This document shows positions 49,301 through 61,300 of a DNA stretch of 64,000 nucleotides, in pieces. A model generated the notes under the pieces. That model saw only the letters and a list, made by a program, of their open reading frames with translations, was not told the DNA's origin and did no database searches. The DNA is from Acanthaster planci (Eukaryota > Echinodermata > Asteroidea > Valvatida > Acanthasteridae). The first letter of the stretch is position 1. Each line of letters starts with the position of its first letter. The position numbers and the translations under genes were made by a program. The stretch is from contig NW_019091356.1 of assembly GCF_001949145.1 (NCBI RefSeq), positions 3,993,211 to 4,057,210 of the forward strand, in the 5' to 3' direction.

Positions 49301-52300
49301 CCGTCCCTTCGTCCGTAAACACGGTGACGATATATCTGCCAGCTGTGCTGACACATCCTGACTCTATATCCGAGTACGTGTCAAACACCTGAGAACAGTC
49401 CAGAGACACGGCGCTTTAACGCCGACGGTGTGAAATTTACACACCCGGTGTCAATTTTCACTGTTGACGACTCACGTTTTTCGTGAATGCAACATTTATG
49501 AATTGCAAACCTATGTTGTCGAAGGTAGCCAGCACCTCATGTTATTTTGTGACAAAAGTCTGCAGTGTAGGATTTTCATCTCAGATAAACCCTATAACGC
49601 ATCCAACGCTAATTCAATTTTGTCCTCGGTGACAGTCGCAACAAAGACTTCAAGATTAACCGAGCCAAATTCCAGGGTGTGAAACTCCCACCAGTCGTCC
49701 AAGAAACCTTCAGCAGTGTGAAACGTATGCATAAATGGCTCTGTCATCAAGGGTGCCCTACATTTTGGGAAAAGTATCGATGAAGCGTCTTCACAAACGC
49801 CGCGATTTTTCCCTGGCCCGGTTATTTTTTATCATGTATTGCTGGGTGGCAAATTTCTCTTCGGTCAATATTCTTTGCTCGGTATTTTGAGGAGAAAAAA
49901 GGTTCTACACAGCTGTGGACAGCAGTGTAGAGCAATTTGAGTAACAGTAGAACACAAACCCTCCGTAGGTTAACGATGCCTGTACCGTCGTTTATTAATT
50001 ATTACTGGCTCTGTGGGGCAGTTGGAACAACGCGCTCAATATACCAAGGTCATTCATAATTACACCGTATCTGTTTCTTACATCGACTGATTCCCCTGTC
50101 CAATTTGTGATGGAGAGAGTCCGTTGATGATGGATACTCCATGGTTCGGTTTTGTGTCTTATATCCAGAAGGAAAAAAGAGTAATTGCTCATAAAAATTG
50201 TCTGGGCATTTCTACTCAGCATGGTTAAGTACTTCGCTTTTTCATGCTTTTATAGGTATTGTAAGTACTCTCATCTAGTACTGAACTAAGGGTATGGGGG
50301 GAGGGGCCTTCTTGGGGGTTCCAAAATTTCGAATGTTTTTCAAGTAACCTTTCATGGCCTTTTTGGAAGTGTGGCTACATTTTGGGATACATGTTGTTAG
50401 AAGAAAGCTTAGAAAATTAATTAACCCGGTAAATTGCCTTTCTCTTGTTTTTTTTCAAAACAATTTTCATGGGCTCCTTTTTGTGGGTGCTGGGTGAAGG
50501 ATGTTCCCCGTAGTCCCCTTGGATTCGCCCTTACCACTTGATCGTGGTAACAAAATTCTACCAGTCGCCAAATGCGAATTGCTGGTCGTGAAAACGGTGT
50601 AAGGTACTGGTGTTACCTTGAATGCCCAAACTGACGCACTGTAAGCAGAACGTAAGTGGAGTGCCTTCTATGACACGAAACGCATGTTTTTCGAAAGCAA
50701 TTTACCTTCATCTTAAATTACCAGACACTTCGGGCGTAATACAGTCACGTCAAAATAAACGGATCGCAAAAGATCAACTTAATATTCGGACTGAGGGCTA
50801 TTGACTTCATGCACAAGTATCCCAGGAGAAGCACTGATACCAAGGGAAGCAGCTCATACTGTTGGGTGCCATTTTATCCCAAATACGTTGGCATATGCTC
50901 CGTCCACACATAATATACCCTATCAACGGTGAACAGCGTATGTAAACCAGGTCAACTGCTTTAGTTGCACAGTTCCTGTCCTATGAATGTCCTACGAAAA
51001 TACTATCAGGAATCATTTGTCTCAACTGCCATACATTTTGACACTCGCTTAAATGTTTTTTTTTTCTTAAAAGGGGCACGGGTTGTAAGCGCTCTCTTTT
51101 GTTCAGGAAGCCCCAACGTGGGCTCCTTTCGAGAACAAAATGGACAGAGGACCAGCGTTCCAGATCTGCTGTATCTGATGAATATTACACAGTCAAGTTT
51201 TTTCTTGTATACACAGCATCATTAACCAAACAAAATATCTCCCGAGCAAACCATTCATGGTAAAGACTCCTCAAATCTTCTCTGGGCTTACGTCAAAGCT
51301 TAATAATCCTCCGCCGAGCGATGACTTTAATTGAGAATGCAAGGCAGTTTATTGCAGAGGAAAACTCCCCGGAGATATCTGAGTTTTGTTTGCACGGTAA
51401 CTCTGGTAGTGCATTCAAGGTATCCCTCAACGGCGCGTCTCTTATTGTGCCGATGTTGCCGCTTTCATATTGTAAGATAATGCAAAGGTCCAATGCCACC
51501 AAGAAAACAAGAAGAATAAGAATGCACGTGCTAGTACATGTATTACTCATAATATCTGTTATTACTTTTTGCTCATTTATATTTCATGGTGTTAGGCCTT
51601 GAAGGTAATACGACTTATCTCTGTAAAAATGGTCGTGTACAATCACTCCCTGCATGAGGAAAGAAAACAATGAATTCCGACAATTATCTCGATGGAGCTT
51701 ATTGTCTACTTTATGCGTTTGAATCATCTTCGCAATCGAGCTTAGTTTGTGCGCTTTGCATTATGTCCCAAAAGCGGTGAAAATTTTACAAGGCTTGGCA
51801 TTAATTAACTTCCTAACGAAGACTCTCTAAATAACTTCCTTATCGCACTGGTGGTAAAAGTGTGATCAATATTACAAAACTCTTCACTCTGGGGAATACT
51901 GAAAGCTTTATTACAGTTGATGGTATGGCTACATTGTTTGAAGAGATTAAAGGACGAGCCATCCGAGAACAACAGGACTGCATTACCTTGATCAGAGCAA
52001 TGACTTGATTTTTTTACCTTTTCGCAATTGATGCCATTCAAAAAACCACCTAGCGCCATTTTTTTCTCCATGCGATCATGGTTTCTTGTATAGAAGTGCA
52101 GGGTTGGTCCAACAGGAGGTACATGCACTATGATTTCAGATTAATTCAGCGAACAATTTAACATAGGGATGACGGAGCTCCTTTCTTGCCAAGCATTAGT
52201 TTAATCACATCTCGAGTGTTTTTGGAGGTGTCGCTGGAACGGTATAATAAAAGCGGTGATTTCAATGGGAAAAAAATGAGCTAGTTAAGAAACAACCACC

Positions 52301-55300
52301 GAAGCTCTGTTGATTTGATAAGGCCTAGAAGTGCTGCGCGGGTGATAACCATGCTATTACGCTAGCCAACCCCAACGGTTTATTGCCGCTGCGTTCAGTT
52401 TTAAGAAGAGGTGGGACACTCTTTAATTCAATTCCAACAGGCGAGTGTGATGAGCGTGGAAATCTTCCGCCTTTGGCGGGTAGCAGATGGGGTAGCTTTG
52501 GGTTCATGACGGGCGGAGTGTAAGACGCTGAAGTGATGGTTTATTAATTTTCCCTGACATAAAAGACGTAAGCATTACTTGCTCAGCAGTGGTTAAAAAC
52601 ATGAGGGGTTTTAGCAATGAAACTTTGGTATAGTTTTTCATTGTGGTATTAATTTGTGAGCAGAGAACGTTTCGAAGTTGGCGCAATTTTGACAAACACA
52701 GCTTTTGCGTCCGTCCAACTGCAAATAAACTCAGGCACTCATCTTCGATCGAGCAATTATTATGACATTAGGCATTTTACAGAATGAAATCCCTCCTATA
52801 AAGTGGTTGCAGGCAACGTTCATAACCACAACCGCTAATGACGGAATGGGGCTCTCTGAAGATAAAATTCGAGTTACAGTTTAGACACTATAACCTGTGT
52901 CTGCCTTAATGTGAATGGATTAGGATTTTTAAAAATCCACAAAAAGTCCGAATTCTTTCAAGACTCAAAAACACGGACGTAGTGTCTAAAAAGAGAAATC
53001 ATTGAAGAAGCTTGTGACAACATCATGGTACTTTGCAGTAATGCATTCTTCATGACATTTATGCCTCTCGGAGGTTTTTTAAATAACATGTACTTCAATT
53101 GCATTGCATCGCTGGCAACGATGGACAGAGTAGTGATAAGTTTCCACAGCGACCAGCGTATTTAATGCGTGGAGAAAGGAGATTCCTAGCGTGAGCCGCA
53201 GGAAAGATAATGAAAATTTTCAGTCGGATTGGCAAAAAGGCATTTTCAAAGCTGTGATTTTTCTGCAAATTATTTCCACACAGCAGGCATAAAAATTATG
53301 GGCAGTACAGGTCCTGTTACACTCGATACAATCCTAGCAGGGAGGAATGACAGCCTGAAGTGAAGTGACACGTCATGCCGAAAATACCCTAGAGAGAATT
53401 AAGGCGCATGCGCGCGAGTCAAACATACAGTTTACCCTGTGAAGCAAAGATTGCTCAAAATCAAGGGTTTTGCTGTTAATTCTACTGGTTGTGACTGATA
53501 ATTTGCCTGGCTCAGGGCTAATCAAGCAAATGTAGGCCCAGACATAAATTTGGCGATGAATTACAGCAGCCACTTTTTGCTATAGAGTACCGAAGTGAAT
53601 ACGTCACACGCACAATTAGTGTGTAAAAGGCATTAGCGCGAGAACCAGCGCGTGAACCCACACGCGCGCGTACTCCATTCGTTTGCACTGCACTTTCTGG
53701 TTCACAGTGACGTCACACTTCGGTACTCTATACGTTATTTAATATGATGTTATCACTGTTGTTCGTAGGTTGCGATTATTATGTCACGAGAAATCCACCA
53801 AAAGTTAATAATGAAGACCCGTTGGGAAAGTTGCCCGAGCCACCCTTGGCTTGCATTTTTGCACGCACGAGAAAGAAACATTTCAGATTGTAGAATTTTC
53901 AAGGGTTGACTCACCATTTGTGTCTAATCACAAGAAGAGAGACTGTGTATATTGTATTATAATATTTCGTTTTGAGTCACTAGATGGAGCGAATGCATTA
54001 GTGGTAAGGCAGAACAATAGTTGGGAAAACGTTAATTCCAGACTGATTAACTTAACTGTGGTAAAATCTCATCAAGGATCCACTTAGAGTCACGTCACGT
54101 GACGAAAGACCTTTGCTATTAAACGAATTACAAATACAAGCTATAATCTGATTACGACTTGACGAAAATGACATTTTTTACGAAGAGGTGAAGATGGAGC
54201 TGTATTTAAGAACTGTGGGTTTATGTTTAGTTTCGCCGTGCGTCGGGAAATAAATATCCATCGCTCGACATGGTGTGCGAGCCATGTCTGCGGGGATTTA
54301 AAAAAAGGTTTGATACCGTTGGCATTATTTCGATCGGCACAGACTGCAGCTTTTAAGATAGTGTAGCCAATACAGGCTTCCGTAGATGATTTTTCTAATG
54401 GCCTATCCAGTATCTTTTACTATGACTGCAAGATCAATAAGAATGCTGTAAAATTTTTCTATTTATTTTTGAGTGAAACCTGCAAGCTTTTTTGGTCACT
54501 TGAGTACATCATTTCGACGTAGCTTCCGGCCTGGATGTGCTTGTGCAAGGATAGGCGTGATTCAAGGCCTCTTCTACAAAGATTTTCCCCTTGGAATTAC
54601 TTGAAGACACCGGCACTACTTTTGAAATCTTCTGCTATCCTTTCTGCTTTTGTGTACATTGTCTTGAAATCGCAGAAATGTCGGCAGCCTTTAATGAAAC
54701 GGCGCGGGCCATGCGATTTCAAATCCGGTTTTTAATGTAGTTCTTATAATGCTCCTGCATTCAACTCAATTTTGAATTGTTTGCATAACAGTTTGGGAGG
54801 ACATTTGGTGCCTTCCTGATTTTGTGCTTATGAGAACTTTGAACATTTAGATGAAAAAGCAAGATGTTACCCAAGGTAGAAACTTGTTACAACTCTGCGC
54901 TCAAATTTTCCACCATTTGGAATATTTAGCTGGTGTAAATTCTGTGTACCTTGGAGATCTGTAGTCTCAGTTCACAGACAGTAGGCCGACGAGGAAAGTT
55001 ACCATACAAAAATTTTCAGTGAGCAAATTTAGGGTTTGCAATTTGAACGGAAAGTCTCAAAATGTCTAGTGTCTTCGTGAAATATGACCTCACAGCAACA
55101 GCGCCCTCGTTTGCCCAGGAAAAATGGATTTAAAAAATGTAAAAGAGTACACTTTTCATTGAAAGTAACCGAACAGAATTAGTTTTCTCTAAGTACATGA
55201 AATTCACATCATATAACCTATTAAGTATTATCTAAATTGTGACCATTGAAGTCTCGATTTTGACCTACATGAAAACCAAATTGCGAGAACTCAAAAGGAC

Positions 55301-58300
55301 GTTATTTGGGGTCGGATTGCGCTACCCGGTTCTTCATTCACCTAACTCCTAAGGAAAATCCCTACAAAAAACACACGGGCACGGCCTTGAAAGAGATTAA
55401 GAGATGCATGTACCTGCATACAGCAAGCACTGCATTATGTGTGGACTGATGCGGCCCAGACGATCAAGTCTGACGTAGCCATTCGGGACAAAATTATGGA
55501 TTGAATCGCGGCACATCAATTCCCGTGCGTGCCTTCCGCCTGAAAGCGGCGTCAAAACGACGTTTAAACAAGAGTCTGTTCCAATCGTGAATCTAAAAGT
55601 AAACCGAAAGCCATTTTCTACGATCGATGGACTTTTTGAAGCCCGATATGACAAACGCACCAGCAGACAGCATCATCAGTGTACTGAGAAAAAAATAGCA
55701 GCCGTAACCTCCCAGGATGCAACAACTTGTCTTTGTATTTTCTATCGCGATACGGAGTGCAAAGACATTGACCTTTTCATAATCAATATAATGCATTCAA
55801 GTTTCTTTCGAATGAATGAAAGAACCAAACAGCTATTTTTGCCTGTGTCATATAAGGGCTTTGCTATCCTACAACTTCAGTGAGAATTTTTAAGTCAGGA
55901 TGTTTTCTGTGAGTGAAAAAGGCGGCATTTTTATGTTCATATATTGCACCTTCAATGTCAATGAGTAGGTTGACTGTGTTCCTTTATACACTGCTTAGTT
56001 TCCTGACAACTGAAAACATCAAAGTTTTCCCAAATGGAAAGTGAATATTACCTGTGAAATTTTCTGCTCCTCTCAAAATCAAGAAAATTATCAAATCTAT
56101 AGTACACATTTTGAAACGTTTAAAGTTTTCCACGCTTCCACGACAAACAAGGGCGTCGTTGCTGTGATGTCACTGGAGAAAGATACCGTTCGGAAGCAGT
56201 TCTGTTTAAACTGTGAACTGAACATTTTGTACATTGAAAAGCTTTAGGAGAAAACTTTACTTAGTGGCCATCTACCGTAAACGGAAACAACGAATCACTA
56301 ATTAGTAAACGAAGTTTACGACAACAAAACATCCTAAATCCTGGCACCTTTTCGCACTAAAATAGCTTTAAAACGTAACTGTCTGCCTTGGGTTATATCA
56401 GACGTTTGCTCATAAGTATGCGGTTAGCATAAAATAAAAGGGGCACAAAATGCCCTTGCAAGGGCAAACAAAACCCAAAATTGAGTTACGAGACACAGAG
56501 AAACATATTGTTTTCTACAAGAACTGTATCAAAAATTACATTGCACGGCCCCTTTAAAACTCTGGACTCCAGCGTCAGTGCTTGTGCACCGTAGCCTACC
56601 TCATCCCTGTAATCCTTTCAACCTAATGGGGGGATAATGCGCCGTATAATCTTACACGGACAATTAACAACAACATTTTTAATGTTTGTTGACCAGGCTT
56701 AGGTGGGAGGCCAAGGAAACTTCGCGCCTTTGTGAATGACTGGGTTAATGATGGCGAGGCGACACGTGTTTTCTACTCCAAGGTGGTTCCGGTCTTCCAG
56801 GTGGCAGGAACAAGACTTGATGTAATAGGTAACAATACTACTGAAAGTGATGTAATCATATGGGTTATTAAATTTATTCATTTAAATCACCAACAGAGGT
56901 TGCCCGCCAATAAAAAAATACCCCAAATTACATAAACCAAACCAAAGTACAACTTCACATTTAAAACATAAAACAAATACAAAATATACCAAACACTGCA
57001 CCAGCTATATTCCCTAAAGCAACACAAAGAAAGACGAGGACAGGGGAGGATGGAATGTTGGGAGGGGCGGGGGACAAGGGGAAAGATAACGGGGGAGGAC
57101 CCAAGGGGCAAGACATGAAGGCTACGGGTAAGAAAGGAGAATAAGGAGAAATGAGAGAGACTAAAGCACCAAGGAAGGACCAAGCTTAAATACTGATAAA
57201 TTAAAAATGCATTAAATCTCCAATATCTAAGGACTTGACATTGAATTCGACAACTGCTGATCATGTAGGTTAAATGGGAAGGTGTATGCTAGGGCCTGTT
57301 TTCGTTCCCTTTGGTGACTGGGATGTTGAGAACATGCATCCGTTGTGTACGACACCGGAAGCCAGTCTGATTCCTTCCTCCATGGTCTGATGTACACTTA
57401 TTTTAAGTGCGAAAGCAACGCACAACCTCTCGTTTTACAGTCCTTTCTTCGCATAATATTGATCCTGGCTGTTTAGAATAATTTTCAAATCAAGCCCAGA
57501 GCAGTGCTCACCGTCCAAAAGAAAGAAGGGAATCGTATTTGTTTGTTGAACTTGACATTCAAAGTCATGATTCAATTTGTGATTTCTGTACAGAAAAATG
57601 TTTACATCTACTTTTGTAAAAAAACATCTTCAATCAGAAAATGCTTTTCTGAAAAGAAGGGTGCAGTTTAATTGGATAAAAGACGGGAATTTATCAGGAC
57701 TGTTGACAAGAGATTGCGTGACAAGTTGTCACTGTAGGTAAAGACATTGACGAGAATGTCTCGGTGCACACCTCATGTCGATCATAGACACTGGCCTTAT
57801 CCGTTGCATGAAGCACTTTAGCATGTTAATTGAATTTCTCGTTTATGGACAGAGTAAGTTACAAATTAATATACGAGGTATTTTGGGATATATAACTGTT
57901 CTTTGTTAATGCTATGCTACCCTTCAATTAAACAGAGAGGAATAGAATCAGAAACCTGAGAAATTAATGAAACATGTATAACTGCCCCTATTAATACCAT
58001 TTATGGAATTTTATATTTAAGATATCCTTATAAATATTTAGAGTTTTTCATTTCCTTTTTAGTGACAACCAGAGAGGGAAGCGCTCACCAAATCCTGCAA
58101 AAAGTCGACTTTGATGATTATGACGGGTAAGCTGTGAAGTGGATTCATTTTGATAAATATGGGCATGCTCATAAGAAGTCTTGACGACAGATGCTTACAA
58201 CCATGACAGACGACAGTTTATGGTGACGCCCAGTCGGAGAGTGGGATTTTAAAGAACGCTGCAAAAGTGACATACGTATCTGTTGGTGGCACAATGTAAT

Positions 58301-61300
58301 GCAGAGCTAATAGACAAAGGTCCATTTTCTTGAACCAAGATGATTTGTATGGTTATTATGGAGATTGAGAGGCCACAGATTAATGCGCACGTGGTATAAA
58401 TCAGTCCACCGTCTTTTTCTTTAAATTACGTCGTACATAATGATGCACAATGTTGAGGATTCTAGAGGGTAAAACATAACAATCCTAGTATGTCGACACG
58501 GGACTGACGTGTGGTTGGTAAAGAAACGACCCGCGAGGTGACGTAACTGAGGATGTCCTACCGAGGACACAGCTTGATGCGGACCTGGTAGAAATAACCC
58601 ATTCATACCTCACTAAATTTATGTGTTATGCTAGGTTGGTGTGTGTCGGTGGTGAGGAAACGACCAGGGAGGTGATACACGGTCTGCTAGAAAGGACTCA
58701 GCTTGATGCGGACCTGGTAGAAATCACTCCTGATACCAACCTTACTAAGTGTGAGATTCCGCTGGGCATCATTCCAGTCGGTGAGTGGGCTTTCGGATTT
58801 GAGATCTGCCCATATGTTTAACTCTCTATAGCTCGTTTCTTCTGCATGCGTGGCTGTGAGAAATTATGAAAGCTTGAACGTCTGCTTTAACCAAGCATTT
58901 CAAAACACAGCCCAGGATTCAATTACTCGTTGTTGACACAGTAGACCGTCTACCGCTGTATTTAATTAACAAGCCATCTGCTTAAAATGTGTCCTTTACC
59001 CCCAGGTTTGTTCAACCTCGTTGCTCATTCTTCCCAGGGGACCAGCGATCCCTTCACAGCGGCAATACACATAATTCTGGGTAAATACACATTTTTAGAC
59101 GGTCTCAGTTGACGATGGTTTCTTCAGCATTGCATAATATTCGCATAATCAGTACACAGGGCCTTTATTATGACAGCCTACAGTCAAAAGTGTTCACTCT
59201 GAGGATCCCATTTACGCATTGGGTAGGCGAGAACAGGAGTGAATACCAGTGAATTAGTGAGTGCACTTGGAGTGAAAGTCCTTTCAACGCACGTTATTAT
59301 TGTTATTATTATTATATATTTCTGGTAATGACACCAAGGATTCCTCAAAAGCGCCCTAGGCACTGCAGCTCGCAAGCCTGAAGAAACCTGTAGAGAGGAG
59401 ACAATGAGAAGCAGTTACAGGTTTTGAGGTGGTAGGAAAACCCAAAGGAACATTCTGCGTAAAACCCACGGAATCAGGTAGGGATTGAAAACCCAATCCA
59501 CATGTGGACGGGCCGGGATTTGAACCTGGGCCGAAGAGGTGGAAGGCGAGGAAAGAACCACTACACCACCCTGAATCCCTGATACAAAACGGGGATGAAG
59601 TTTTCAAACAGACCTGGCAGTAATAGAGGGCTTGTGATAACTTTATCACATGGCTGATTTTACTACGCTTTTGGTTCGTCCAGGTCACCTACATCCACTG
59701 GATGTCTCAGCGATCTTCCACAACAAGGAGTTCATCCGGTTCGGCTTCTCCATGATGTACGGTTTCGCTGGGGACTGTCTCCGGAGGGCGGAGCAAAGAG
59801 CCAAGGGCGTTATCAATGCAAGAGGGCTGGACTACGCTGTCGCCAAGTCGGTCTTCAAAGTTAGGTAGTTCTTCAGGTTTTTTGACAGTGTATAGTGTGT
59901 GTTTTGAATCCTTAAATAATTTTGATATGTTGCGTTACAGCGGCATGAGAATGTTCCTATCTGCCTTGACAGAAATACAAGGAATTGATTTTCAGCAATA
60001 GCCAAACTTTCACGGCGGTCTGAGACAACGTGTGTGAGATTCAAGTATTTGGCAAGCAATTATTGAAACTGTTCTGTCTTCATTTTTACAACAGAACTTA
60101 CCGCTGTGCGGTTGAATATCTTCCCTGCGAGTCAAACGGGGTTTTCAGTGAGAGGTCACCTTGCAGAACGGGGTAAGAAGGAACTCTCCCTGACGAGAGT
60201 CGGGCTTAGAACGGCCCAAGGCACAGGTTGCATGTAACACGTGCCAGAAACTTTACTACAGATACCGTAATATCAGCACCATCATAATGCAACACATGAT
60301 TTCTCGTGAAGAAGAAGCGATGGCAACATTGGAAAGAAATCAGCTCTAGGTAGTAATCAAATTAGATTACAGAATTTGTCGAGGCCATTAAGTGTCGGGT
60401 GTTTGGCTGACTGACCCTCAGGTGTGAGAGGTGCAAGGTGAAACACCCTAGCAACGGAGAGGCAGACAGGGAAGTCTCCTGGCCACTTACGGCAGGACAA
60501 CGTGCTGATGACATGGCTAGTGGCTGTGACAACGACACGGGCCACGACAGAAATGGCCAAGTCAACAGAGGGTGTCAAGACATCGAAACGTCTCCCATCA
60601 GAACAAAAGGTTTTTCTGAAAACAAGTCATTTTTGAAAGAATATGGATAGTAAAAACAAAGAAATTTAAGACAAATTTAGTTTCAAGTTATAAAGACACA
60701 TAAATAAGTTGGTGTCAGCCTATTCAAAACAAGAGCATCACTGCAAAAACTGTGTTTAGCCAGTAAACACTTTTCTAAACATTTTTTGGCTATCAGTTTG
60801 TAAACATGTTTAAACGCTAAGCATGTTTAGAATTTTAATGGATTGTATGCACTGGACATTGATGTTAAGGACTTGAACACTAAATATTTAGTAGCCAAAC
60901 ATTTTTGCAAAGTGAAAGCAAAATTGTGTTTAAAAGATAAACCCACTTTTTAGAGTAATGAAGAAGCAACGTAGTAACCTCAAAATGGTTTTGTGTGATT
61001 GAAATGCCTTCCACGGAACACGCAACAGTAAATGAAAAATCCTAGTTGAAGCTCACTTTGAAAAACGCATGGAAATGATTTTCACTTTTTCGGTCTGAAA
61101 ACACCAACACTGTCTATGTCCTGATCCTTTCCATCGAGGGGAACACCAGTACGGAAACTACGGTACACATATAAAACTCTTAACTAAGTTTCGTCTTGTT
61201 TTAACTCTGTGGTTGCATTTCGCCTTAGCAGCAGATGGAACCGACAAGACTCAAGAGTGGATAAGCGTCAAAGGCGACTTCGTTAGCGTCGGCGCAATGA

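Larger units (their letters stand above)
46370..56702 (+). other. Second intron of the CERKL-like gene (10.3 kb)
   Basis: It contains the CCCAA repeat and assembly gap (46739-47101), a possible MITE (52880-52990) and a clear MITE (53581-53732). Scattered open frames of 60-100 codons on both strands show no family signatures and no consistent splice signals. I see no nested gene. Confidence 0.6.
56703..59080 (+). other. CERKL-like diacylglycerol-kinase-type catalytic domain exons
   Basis: Four exons encode residues 151-288. They carry ATRVFYSKVVPVF, the strand LVCVGG, then EETTREVIHGLL, and GIIPVGLFNLVAHS ending AAIHIILG. In active members the glycine loop is GGDG and the second loop is PAGSTN/PAGSTD. 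Here they are GGEE and PVGLFN, so ATP binding by the usual mechanism is not expected. The frame through all neighbouring exons is intact, so the changes are not an annotation artefact. Confidence 0.85.

Noticed and set aside
56887-57264. 125-codon minus-strand frame
   Set aside because: It runs through a purine-rich low-complexity tract inside a CERKL intron.
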